Shown here: in pieces, positions 52,686 to 62,304 of the stretch
Numbering within the stretch: the first letter of the stretch is position 1
How the letters are laid out: each line of letters opens with the position of its first letter
Origin: Hyposmocoma kahamanoa
Taxonomy: Eukaryota; Arthropoda; Insecta; Lepidoptera; Cosmopterigidae
Assembly (NCBI RefSeq): GCF_003589595.1
Contig: NW_020653726.1
Span: 17,062,344-17,126,343, forward strand
DNA length: 64,000 bases
Direction of reading: 5' to 3'
Notes under the pieces: generated by a model
The model's input: only the letters and a program-made list of their open reading frames with translations
Database searches by the model: none
Told to the model about the DNA's origin: nothing
Translations under genes and position numbers: made by a program

Positions 52686-53998
52686 AACATATTTACTACC
52701 TTTATATTATTAACACGTTACTTTTTATACGTTCAGTACCTGTTTAAACTTTTAATGTAACATTTCTATGTTTGTAATAATGATAATAATGTGCGAGACA
52801 ACTGCACCAATTGCCTGGTCGCAAACTAGAGAATTCCTTGCATTATCAGTACCAGAGCAACAGAAATATCTGAAGCACTTCCCAGAACACTCAGACCAGA
52901 ACAAATTTAGAAAACGTTTTCGTCTTTCAAATTTGTTCTACCGGGAAACCGGGACCTCCGCATCCAGTGTCCACAGTGCAAACTGTTAGGCTATGAAGGT
53001 CGTCAATATTTTTTAATAAAAATCTATTTCAAAAAGTTACACTATAAAGATCTTAAACAAGCAGTGATTACATAATATTTTTAGTTTTAGGATGTCCTTT
53101 TAAAGAAACAACCTCGTCGAGATAAGCACGTAACTATGCCACGTTTCCGTTCATACTCTATAAATTTGTGCCGTCAATCGTCTAATATTCAATCTTCTAT
53201 ACGACCAAACTACTTACGTAAACCAAATTAAGTTGGACATTGACGGGATTCGGTTATTCCACAACACAATACTTACAAAATACGACAATAATGGTTAATT
53301 TAATGTAATAACAGAACCGTATTGAGGAAAAGGCGAAAGAGGCAGTATTTACTGGTTTTCAGACTTCACTATTTCGTCGGGGATATTGCAAATCCGCGTA
53401 TGTAGTATTGGTAAAAAGCGCGTATCTTCACTAAACCAAATTTCACTGAAGACGGATTTAACGTTATTACTTTGTTATTTAAATGGCTAAGACGTTCATT
53501 TTCGCACAGTAAGCAATAATGTATGTTGTCTATGGACTGATAACATTAGATTCCCGTAAATCACGCTAATTTGGTTGCCACAACATTTACGCGGATTAGA
53601 TTTGTAGACTAACTTACCGAAATGGACACTCATAAACAAATGCTAGCTACGCGTAATTGCACTATCTCCGACGATTTGCCGTCGAAGAGAAATAATTTTG
53701 AATTCAAATGCATTCGATCATGGCTATGCTGTTTAGTGCTTGCAAGCATTCAAGAAGCTTATTTAAGCTTCTTGCAAACATTATATAAGAAATTGGATAA
53801 AAACAACACTCCCTTATTTCACCTCGGCACCATTATAAAATTATATGTGATAGGCGTTCGAGAAATCGATGGAACAGATGGGAAATAATACAAATATACA
53901 TAATTACTCGTTCGACTTACATTTGAATATACATAGCTTAGGCTTTTTAATGGTGCTTTTCAGATTTTGTAAAACATTTCATTTTCTATTGCTTCCAG
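52686..53998. other. No confirmed gene; upstream flank of the putative exon
   Basis: Frames of 73 (52768-52989) and 88 codons (53622-53888) resemble nothing known. If the exon at 53999 is real this is intron. The branch-like and T-rich stretch CATTTCATTTTCTATTGCTT precedes its acceptor. Confidence 0.4.
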
Positions 53999-54170
53999 GG
54001 CATCGTCAACAAAATGCAGTGGAGGCTCCCCACACCGCGAGAGACGACGTCGGGACGAGGACGTGACATCACTCAGCGGTTTTGCTGCAGCATTACACCG
54101 CACCCCGCCCCCGCCCCCACCGGCTCTGCTGCGAAGGCTTGGAGTCAAAGAACCTACGGGCGTTGGAAAG
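53999..54170 (+). CDS. Putative internal exon of a kinesin-like (KIF26/CG14535-type) gene
   Basis: A GC-rich island in AT-rich DNA with a pyrimidine tract and AG acceptor (TTTTCTATTGCTTCCAG, ending 53998) and a GT donor (GAAAG|GTAAAA at 54170/54171). After one split-codon base, 57 codons are open to the donor: basic N-part (SPHRERRRRDEDVTSLS), then GFAAALHRTPPPPPPALLRR and LGVKEPTGVGK at phase 0. The proline run followed by ALLRR-GVKE-TGVGK is what I recall just upstream of the divergent motor domain in KIF26-type kinesin-like proteins such as Drosophila CG14535, in which the next residues begin the first motor strand. That family binds microtubules but lacks normal ATPase residues. No other exon of it was found here. 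It might instead belong to another proline-rich protein. Confidence 0.5.
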
Positions 54171-54537
54171 GTAAAAAAAAATGCCCAATTTGACTGGCCT
54201 TCGAAATATAAAATTAGTACATGGACAACAAAAATCGTGATCTACTTATTATAATAATATACAATAACGATGAGAATGCAAAATTTCATTCACGAATTTC
54301 CACATTTACTTGTTAGAAAATAATCATTAAGAACTTTGTAAACGCAAGGAAAGTTATATAAAATCACAGATTTAAATACGTCAGTCAGAACATAAGAGAA
54401 AACAAAGAAAAAGCACAATATAAAGCAATATAGAAAGTAGAGTATCTGCACAGTCATCGCCAATAGAGCTTTGTGTCAAAATGACGTTTGCTAATTTCCC
54501 GCCCAATCGCGTCCATGTTTGACAGGACAAATCAAAT
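54171..54537. other. Intron-like DNA downstream of the putative exon
   Basis: AT-rich, no motif beyond the donor. It extends to the retrocopy. Confidence 0.4.
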
Positions 54538-54552
54538 TTAGAATGATCTAAT

Positions 54553-54856
54553 TTTTTTTTATTTATTAAGGCTTTGGCAAAGCCATTAGCCTAAACATGA
54601 AGTTTAATTACGTTTCTGTAAACATGGCCGTCACAAAGAGGATAGGCAATTTGAGGCGGCGTGGTTGGATTAACTCGGGATTCCTTAAAACGGGCCGATA
54701 CGGGTATTTTAGTTCGAGATTCGTATAATTTCGCGTTTTAATCTTCGATTAAGGCACAATAGCACTATCCTATTCCACTTTAACTAGATTCACAAAATAA
54801 TTGAAAGTCAAAATAAAAACGACACTTCTCCCTCCAAAAGGTCCAGAGCGAATCCC
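54553..54856 (-). mobile_element. Poly(A)-tailed, 5'-truncated retrocopy with 15-base target duplication
   Basis: A perfect direct repeat TTAGAATGATCTAAT flanks the unit (54538-54552, 54857-54871). On the minus strand it ends CCAAAGCCTTAATAAATAAA and an A-run of about nine, with AATAAA at the right distance for polyadenylation. The 304 bases have no long frame. It is either the 3' UTR of a LINE or a processed retrocopy of a cellular transcript. No partner in this window. Confidence 0.8.
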
Positions 54857-54871
54857 TTAGAATGATCTAAT

Positions 54872-55944
54872 AAATGCACGCACCTGTTGCGTGTGTTGTC
54901 TATAATTAGTGCTTTATCATCATTGACTTACAAATAAAATGTTTATCATAGACTCTATACTCGTATACTATACAAATGCGCATCTGGTGGTATGTATCTA
55001 CCATCACAAATATGACCAAACGTTTCCTGTATTATTGACAAAAATTATGCCGGCACGGACGTTGTCTCTGCTTCGCCTATTTACGATGTTTTTTTTTAAA
55101 TGCACCAGTTAGGTAATATACGATCTCTCTCAAGCCAGCTGAGGTCGTCAAAGGAGAGGTTTAAAGATTGTACCAACGAAATTAGTTGACGACTTTTTTA
55201 TGCTTAAATATGAGAGTTATAACATTTCACATAATAATAATAATAATAATATAATTATTTATTCAGACAACAACATAATATGGTCCATTAGTGTTAGTAT
55301 CTTACCAAAATTAACTTAAAAACTATGTTAGTGACAAAGAAAAAATAATAAAATAAAATAAAAATACATGTCAATTCTTTCACTCGCATCCCAACCAAAT
55401 ATACTAACATGAGACTACTTGATCAGGACCCGAATGAAAGACTATATAATATATATAATATATATAATTTGTTTCATAATAGAATTCCTATTATTTTTAT
55501 GACTTTCACGTGATTTATTCACATTTCAGTTTACCACACAGCACTTTTGATATATCACATGTGGCTTTATTATAGTCAATGGTACGAATTTGTCGTAAAA
55601 CACTTACCAGTAAAAAACAGAGAAAAGATTAAATAATTAAGAGACACGTCTCCGACAAGAAGGTATATCCAATTTAATTTCACGGAGCGAAGTCGAGTGG
55701 CTCGCGGATGAATTTACAGAATAATTTGCGTTCAAGTTCGCCCGATAATGCGTTAAGAAGAAGGCAGCTCGCGATAAGCACTAGGGCTGCTATAATCTAC
55801 AATCGGAAACTGATAAAAAGCAGAAGAGGTATTAACCTACCACATTTATATGGCGAACGACTATGGAGTGGCCCTATTTGCATACTTATTCCCTGAACGC
55901 TATAACTTGAGCCTTTTCAAAGCGACAGTTTTACTTTTTTCTTT
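54872..55944. other. No recognisable gene; hAT-1 end fragment at 54921-54940
   Basis: CATTGACTTACAAATAAA at about 54922 is the left end of hAT-1 followed by unrelated DNA. 55092-55175 looks like the tail of a lepidopteran SINE (GAGGTCGTCAAAGGAGAGG). A 62-codon frame (55708-55896) is not recognised. Confidence 0.4.
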
Positions 55945-56220
55945 TTTATAATACCAAGTGACGGGACGAATAAGTCGTGCGCCTGGTGGTAAGCGACACG
56001 TCAATGCCGCAGTGCTTCAAATCGCAAAAATCTTAGGGACACTGCCACTGCGCCCGTCATCCTGTGACATAAGTTAGCAAGTTCCATTTGCCTGAAATTT
56101 CACCAGCACCCGTACTCTTACCGAACCGGAACGCAGTAATGCTCACGTTACTGCTTGGCGGCAGAAATAGGAAATAGGTAAGGCAGTACTTCCTTGGACG
56201 AACTCTGTCACAATAAGAGT
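55945..56220 (-). repeat. SINE-A copy
   Basis: ATAATACCAAGTGACGGGAC, GCGCCTGGTGGTAAGCGACA, AAATCGCAAAAATCTTAGGG, CTGCTTGGCGGCAGAAATAG and CTTGGACGAACTCTGTCACA. A nine-base word AAATAGGAA is duplicated. Confidence 0.88.
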
Positions 56221-56484
56221 AAATAGGCGTTATTACACAGCATACTCCATCGTCACTTTCCGTCGGGAGAAACGGTGGTCAAATGCGTGCACTTATTTTA
56301 CTCATTTTTTTTATTTAAAAAATATGACATATTCAAATTAAATTTAACAGTTACTAAGTAATATTTTTAAAGAAAAAGTATCGGTGAAATTTATAAATTA
56401 CTTCTAACTACTAATTACTAAAAGTGATCACTTAAAGAGGTAGAATTGTGATGTGATTATTGCAGTATTTTTGTTAAAAAAAAG
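56221..56484. other. No recognisable feature
   Basis: AT-rich spacer. Confidence 0.45.
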
Positions 56485-56705
56485 CCGTAGGTCACGGAAC
56501 GAAGCTGTGGACCTCACGAATTTTTCTGTGTGTTTGTTGTCGTGTCTTATAGTAGTAGTAGTTTGTTTTTTCAACGATTTTTAGCCGTAGCGCCATCTAT
56601 GAAAAATCTTAAGTATTTCGTCACCCAGTTAGAATGTTACCTACCTTACCTTATACCTATACAGCTACCAGCCCTGGCTAGAGATCTCGCTATTCATTGT
56701 ATTTT
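56485..56705 (-). repeat. Family T copy, body half
   Basis: GGTCACGGAACGAAGCTGTG, GGACCTCACGAATTTTTCTG, TTTTTAGCCGTAGCGCCATC and ACAGCTACCAGCCCTGGCTA. The tRNA-like centre is cut. Confidence 0.7.
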
Positions 56706-58016
56706 TCAATTTTTCAATTGGATTTTCCAATTGGCGTAAGGTACTCGCTGATTGACAGGAAAGGAATGGTGTGTCGTGCGGGTAGGTAGGCTTTTTTCGT
56801 GCACCTCACTTTCGTTTACCACTACATCTTCACATTACCATGAAGTGAGATGATGATAAAATATTTGTTCGTTATTAAAAAACAGAGTCCTTTTCAGGAA
56901 TATAGTAATAGAATTATTAATTCACAATTCCCCGATTTTTTTTTTAATGATTCCGCTCTAATTTTCCGACGTCACCAGCCCTTATTCAATCTTCCAAATG
57001 TCCAACAAAAAGACAAATCCAAAGGACTGGACTGGAATAATTATTGGACGACAAAATGGCAAATAGAAACAAAAAAGGACGAGAAACAACGTAACAACCC
57101 TAGATTGTTTAAGGGGAAGTTGTGCTAATTGGTTACGTCTAACGAGGCGGTTGATGACCTTCTCTAATGAGTTGTCTCTTTACTAAAGTAGTATAAATTA
57201 TCTAGTAATATTACATTAAAGTCTGAATTTTATTGTATCTTTCATTAGCTGGGTGGTTAAATGAAATATATTTATTACTTTCTCATTTAATTACCTATTT
57301 ACAATTTACGGCGGTCATCTGAAGAAATACTTAGGCGTTATCAAATTCAAACTTAAGAAAGTATTCGAAAGTATTTAAAATATCACGTATCGTCGGAAAT
57401 CGGCATCTCAAGTTTATAAGTACTATGCAGGTATAGGAAAGTATAAGGTTATATTAGAGAACTAAAGAAGCAACTTTTTGTAATCTGTACTATTTTACTT
57501 TATAGTTTTTTGTCCATAAGCGCCTGTATCTTGTTAACCCATCACTTATCGCATTAGCACGGCGACGTGTGTAATTGCTAACAGAAAATAAACAGGCGCG
57601 AAGCTCAAACGAGATTGATGGGGTGTTTTAACTTATGTAGGTGCCAGACTAAGATTCGTCGAATTTTTTAATTAATGGCTCTGGTTGCATTGAAAATACA
57701 TACTATTATAAATTTCAAGTAGCAGGCGCGTAGTTAAGACTTAAACTTTAAAATAAGTTAAAATAGCATGAGTTTACAGTGCAAGTGCTTTCGTTAACGA
57801 TAAGCGTAATATTTTCAAATATTTTATATTGTAAAGGAATTTTATGTTTTTGTGACCGCGTTACGACGTCAGAATCAAATAAATGTAGGGGTTTACAACA
57901 TTGCCAAAAATTAAAATACAATTAGAACCTAAAACGTTTCATTTACCATTTTTTATTGTTTCTGCAGTTACTACAAAACATGATGTGCTATATCTTCTAA
58001 ACTATAAATGATCCTT
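56706..58016. other. Mostly no recognisable feature
   Basis: 56725-56770 repeats words from the window start (GGCGTAAGGTAC, AGGAAAGGAATGGT). A 92-codon Lys/Asn-rich frame (56850-57128) is not recognised. Otherwise AT-rich. Confidence 0.4.
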
Positions 58017-58072
58017 TTATGACACCAAGTGACATGATGGACTGTCGAACGAGACGTGCGCCTGGTGGTAAG
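58017..58072 (-). repeat. SINE-A tail, cut by an assembly gap
   Basis: ATGACACCAAGTGACATGAT and GTGCGCCTGGTGGTAAG are the terminal 50 bases of SINE-A. The copy should continue but meets the N run. Confidence 0.75.
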
Positions 58073-58082
58073 NNNNNNNNNN
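58073..58082. other. Assembly gap (10 N)
   Basis: Ten N bases. The right flank does not continue SINE-A, so the true gap is probably longer than ten bases and caused by repeat collapse. Confidence 0.98.
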
Positions 58083-58163
58083 AGTACGCTATTTTTTGCC
58101 TATACTAGTGTACTGTTACTGTTGTGTACTGTTTTGAAGCACTTAGAACTACAACATACGCTA

Positions 58164-58745
58164 TTACGGAACATATGCTATTATATGATCGACACATTCT
58201 GCATAATGGTCCATTTTGTGAAACAACTGTGACAAACAACAACCTATAGACCGAGTAGGTACTCTAAAATACAGGTGTTCGATCAGCTGAGAATCCAGGA
58301 TAGAATTAACAATTTTATGCAAAGTACATAGGTCTGACACTGGCCTACGCTCCTCGAGACTGGCCAAGTTGAATTTGTGTAAGCGATCAGTGTAATTAGG
58401 CAGCTTGCGCCTTAGTCCGAATTTGCACTTAGACATCTCAAGAATCGACGTTGTGTAGACTCAATTCTTTCAATGTGGACGCTGTACATAGGGCACCAAA
58501 CAGGCGCACAGTATTCCAGGATACTTGTAACGAAATAATTATATAATAATATTAATGAGCCCGAATTTCGGAATGGTTAGGACAAAAGATAACAGCCTAT
58601 GTGCTTTATTACATATGAAGTCGTAATGGGGCCTAAACGAAAGCACCGCATCTGTCATGACACCCAAGTCCCTTACAACACTTACACGATTCAATATACC
58701 ACTGATATATACCACAACGTCACGAGAAACAAAGTCACGACACAC
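58164..58745 (-). pseudogene. Degenerate Jockey/CR1-like reverse transcriptase C-terminus
   Basis: Minus-strand order: VVRDLGVMTDAVLSFRPHYD and FICNKAHRLLSFV (58560-58680), then in other frames EYCAPVWCPMYSVHIERIES and TQRRFL (58440-58530), then KFGLRRKLPNYTDRLHKFNL and SLEERRPVSDLCTLHKIVN (58290-58430). This is the usual VRDLGV ... LEY-S-VW-P ... IE--Q++F ... L--RR---D---L+KI+N succession of these elements. Frameshifted at least twice. Confidence 0.8.
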
Positions 58746-58865
58746 ACGTTAATACCAGTAGCATTTCACAATAGAGCATTGTACTGGTATATCTCAATTG
58801 TTACACAATCCTGTCCTACGTATCTAGCTATCTATCATTATCTACCAGTACTTGATATACTAAAC

Positions 58866-59049
58866 CTATTGGTATCGTACTTATTTGAACTTTAGTCTGT
58901 CTAGTTGTGATTCCCGGCAGGTCGTCTCGTTAGCCCCGTCTTATGACATTAGCGGTCTGGCGAACGGGCACGTCCCACGAAGGGCCCGGGTTGCCTCCCT
59001 ACAGGACCCAGACGTTCTGAAATTGATTTTATCAAGTCTTAATATGTAA
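58866..59049 (+). other. Unassigned GC-rich open stretch, possible exon
   Basis: From GATTCCCGGCAG|GTCGTC (58917) one frame stays open for 43 codons to a TAA at 59047: VVSLAPSYDISGLANGHVPR, RARVASLQDPDVLKLILS and SLNM. The composition is clearly richer in G+C than the flanks and the preceding AG could be an acceptor. It may equally be the start of another degraded LINE, since it follows one. No family recognised. Confidence 0.25.
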
Positions 59050-60055
59050 ACTCTAAAAATGTAAGCGGAGTGTATTTGTTCGTTTTATTCAAGTTGTTGC
59101 ATTGGTAAAATATATAAGATAATTGCAACGACTTCAATTTATAGACGAAAGTATATAACCAGAAATAGCTCTGATCGGCCAGCCCGAATTTGAAACAATT
59201 GACGGGTGTCGTCCATTGTTTTACTTCAAAACGACCAGTTTAAATGAACGAAAGTGACCATTTTGACAGTTACTGGTAGCTATAGCTACCAATAACTGTT
59301 CAGTGGTGGACAGACGTGACAGTCTACACCTATTGGGAATGAGCTAGATAAGTAGATAATATTGAGTATTTACCAGTGATATTTATCAAAACTTGGGGAA
59401 TTAACGTAAAGCCCCTGGCAAAGTCGCTGTTTGTCGCACAATACATTTCATTGTGCTCTGATCCCGGGACGTTCAGCTTACTATTTATAAATAATAACTA
59501 TAAAGAAAACAAATTAAGTAAAAAAAAAACAGTCGAGTTGTCGAAAATATTTATGTTATGTACTTTAAAGGCAACGGATCTTTAGGTCATACAGCCTACT
59601 CCTTTTTTATATTTTTAAATTTATATATGGTAACCTTAGTAACTGTTATAATCATATTATACATATTGTGTAGCCAGAACGCTCGATTGCTTATTAATCT
59701 ATGATTTATGTTTTGTCTTGTTTTAACACGCGCGTGTGAAAGTGTGAAATTTTGTATATTATTTCGCGATTATCAAATATTATAATGCACAAATTAATTA
59801 AAAACCACAACATTACTTACCGAATCAATGTGAATAATTTAAAACTTTAAATTTGTGTTCACACAATTAGTCAAATAGCGAAATATGAGCAACTCACCGA
59901 CGTGAATTAATTTTCAAAGCTTTGCGGTCCAACTGCGTCCGCCATCTTGAACATTTGACAACCAACTAAATGATACGCAGCGTCTTCACCACACATCAGC
60001 GAAACACAGCGTGTGTATGGAACGCCGTATCTAGTACGCTAGCAGATATCGTTAA
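59050..60055. other. No recognisable gene
   Basis: AT-rich. A short inverted word around 59270-59300 (ACTGGTAGCTATAGCTACCA) forms a 9-base-arm hairpin. A 69-codon frame is not recognised. Confidence 0.4.
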
Positions 60056-60059
60056 TTAT

Positions 60060-60275
60060 TTCTAAAAAAAAACCGACCACAAAAGTTTGTGCATTTACAT
60101 CTCTCTGCCAAGCTTTATTGAAAGCGGTTACCGGAAAGTGTGCGAAACTGGATTCATCCCCTAGTTTGCCACCCTTAGAGGTGGAATATTTTCTTCTAAT
60201 TTAAATGGAAACAATACTGAGACACCTTCTTTCCAGCAAAAAGAGAATCATTGAAATTGGTTTACAAAATTGAGT
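60060..60275 (+). repeat. Family R copy
   Basis: AAAACCGACCACAAAAGTTT, GCGGTTACCGGAAAGTGTGC, TTAGAGGTGGAATATTTTCT and TTCCAGCAAAAAGAGAATCA. The end is lost. Confidence 0.75.
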
Positions 60276-60322
60276 AATGGTTTATGAAATTATAATTTAC
60301 AGATCAAAGTACAGGAGTAGAA

Positions 60323-60700
60323 CTTAGAATAATAACGCATAGAAACCTAGTCCGCACACGATAAGTGAGGCAAATTGAAGCGCGCCCAATGGGCCTACAC
60401 GAGCGGGCGGCCCTTCAGTGCTCAAGGTCAACTTGCACCGCGAACAGATCAAGAATTTTAGCTAAAAATGACGAAAGGTGCGGTAAATGAGTGTAAAAAT
60501 ACGTCAGACAAACATAAAATAGATACTAACATCACATTCCACAAGGAAGTAACGCGTTTCAACTAGTATTTTTATATAAATATTCACTAAAATCGAAAAT
60601 TAACCTACTACTAAAACTAGCCTACATGAATTTGATTTTTGCCTCACTTGTGACAGATCGTTTGATATGAAACTATCATTCTATGCGTTATTATTCTAAG
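60323..60700. mobile_element. hAT-3 family MITE, perfect 8-base target duplication
   Basis: 378 bases with inverted ends CTTAGAATAATAACGCATAG (22 bases identical on both sides) and a second inverted block TGAGGCAAA further in. Flanked by GAGTAGAA at 60315-60322 and 60701-60708. GC-richer middle (about 60380-60450), no frame. Only copy in the window. Confidence 0.88.
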
Positions 60701-60708
60701 GAGTAGAA

Positions 60709-61534
60709 CAAATACTATTCAGAAAAAAAAAATATTCAAGAAAAATTCGAAAAAAATTCCAAGAAAAATTTGATTTACTTTTGTACGAGTGTTTTTCCAA
60801 TATCCAATACCTACTTACTATATTCACATGTGGTTACCTAATGTACATTCAATTTAAAGAAATTTATATAACATGAACACTGATGAATATACCTCACGGT
60901 ATATTCTCGACTCGTCTACTAGAAACTCATACAGAACAGGAAACTGCTTAAGCAATTTTGCGGACTTTAGCACCTAGGAAATCTAGTTAACAAACTACCA
61001 GGAGCTCATAAATAATCCGACTGGGCTTTAATTCGACAGTCTTACGTTTGGAATGCAAAGTTTCTGTCCATTGCGTGGTCTTAAAGTAGCTAAGGCGTGT
61101 TACTCACTATAGTTGGATTTTTAGTAATAGTAACATTTGTAATCACTCGGGACAAGATAAGGCATCAGCCATATTGCCAGATCTTAGATATAAATTTTTC
61201 TTCAATGATTTAATTTTCTGATATTTTTGGCGGGAATATTTTAATTAGAATTAATATAGTGACGTTTCGTCATTGACTTAAGTCAAAGCGTTTCGTGTTT
61301 TCTTTCTAAATGGCACTATAAATACTTTAAAAATGTCTAGGCTAATTATTTATTATTAATCTAAAATGTTTGATTTCCCTATTAAAGTTAAATAAAAACA
61401 TGTATGTAAATTTATTAAATTATTTATTTAGTTAATTATTATTTAAATTATGAAATGGACAAAAAAATTGGTGTCAAAAAAACAAAATAAAAACACTATA
61501 ACAGATTTTCAGTAATTGGCGAAAAATATTTTTT
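60709..61534. other. No recognisable feature
   Basis: AT-rich. The word CATTGACTTAAGTCAA near 61271 is a small palindrome that only by chance resembles the hAT-1 end. Confidence 0.45.
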
Positions 61535-61905
61535 TTTTATGATATCAAGTGACGGAACGAGCGACGTTACTATTAAAATACAGGGTAAAGCTCCTTCAAT
61601 TTGGATTTAAAAAAAAGTGACGGAACGAACAAGCCGTGCGCCTGGTGGTAAGCGACACGCCTGCCCATAACAGTTGCAGTGCTATTCAAAGTTTTGAATC
61701 GCAAAGATCTGAGGGGTAGCTACTGCAAATAACTTGAGACATAAGTTAACAAGTCTCATCTGCCTGTAATTTCACCAGCATACTTACACTCCAAAGCACG
61801 AACGCAGTAATGTGATTATTACTGCTTGGGGCCGGAAATAGGTAAAATGGCAGTACAGGAAGTGTTTCTACTACATTCTCGAGGAGCTCTACTGCTAATA
61901 AAATC
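61535..61905 (-). repeat. SINE-A copy with duplicated tail
   Basis: The tail word AAGTGACGGAACGA occurs at 61548 and again at 61615, separated by 55 unrelated bases. From there the copy runs through GTGCGCCTGGTGGTAAGCGA, TTGAATCGCAAAGATCTGAG and GACATAAGTTAACAAGTCTC to GAGGAGCTCTACTGCTA. Either two copies or a tail duplication. Confidence 0.82.
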
Positions 61906-62304
61906 TAATTAGCCTTCACTCAGATTTTAGATAGTTCATAATTTTTTGAAATTTTTATTACATTATCAACATGGAATCTTTATGTATTGTTCCAAAAAGA
62001 AAAGCAGACATGCCTCGGATTTTTTATTAGAAATGATATAGTGACGATCAGTGTTTTATTTTTAGTAAAGCACCAGAATATTTTGTGCCATCGTTAAAAG
62101 GTTAATTCATTAATTATTATTATTAATGATCTTATAATAATATTCCTAATATGTATAAATTTGTTGCAATCTTACGTTTCATGATAATTCTTCCTTTTCT
62201 TATTGATTTTCTATGTCCTCGAGTTTGTTACTTTTTGATGAAATAAATATAGTGTTGTAAGAAACGATCGACCTCCTTAACTTATTAAGCCATCAAAGTT
62301 AATT
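61906..62304. other. No recognisable feature
   Basis: AT-rich spacer. Confidence 0.45.

Noticed and set aside
52768..52989. 73-codon frame between repeats
   Set aside because: No recognisable motif, surrounded by repeats; probably chance or an old element.
53622..53888. 88-codon frame upstream of the putative exon as another exon
   Set aside because: AT-rich composition, no splice-border support and no family resemblance.
61265..61285. CATTGACTTAAGTCAA as a hAT-1 end
   Set aside because: A local palindrome with no hAT-1 internal sequence next to it.
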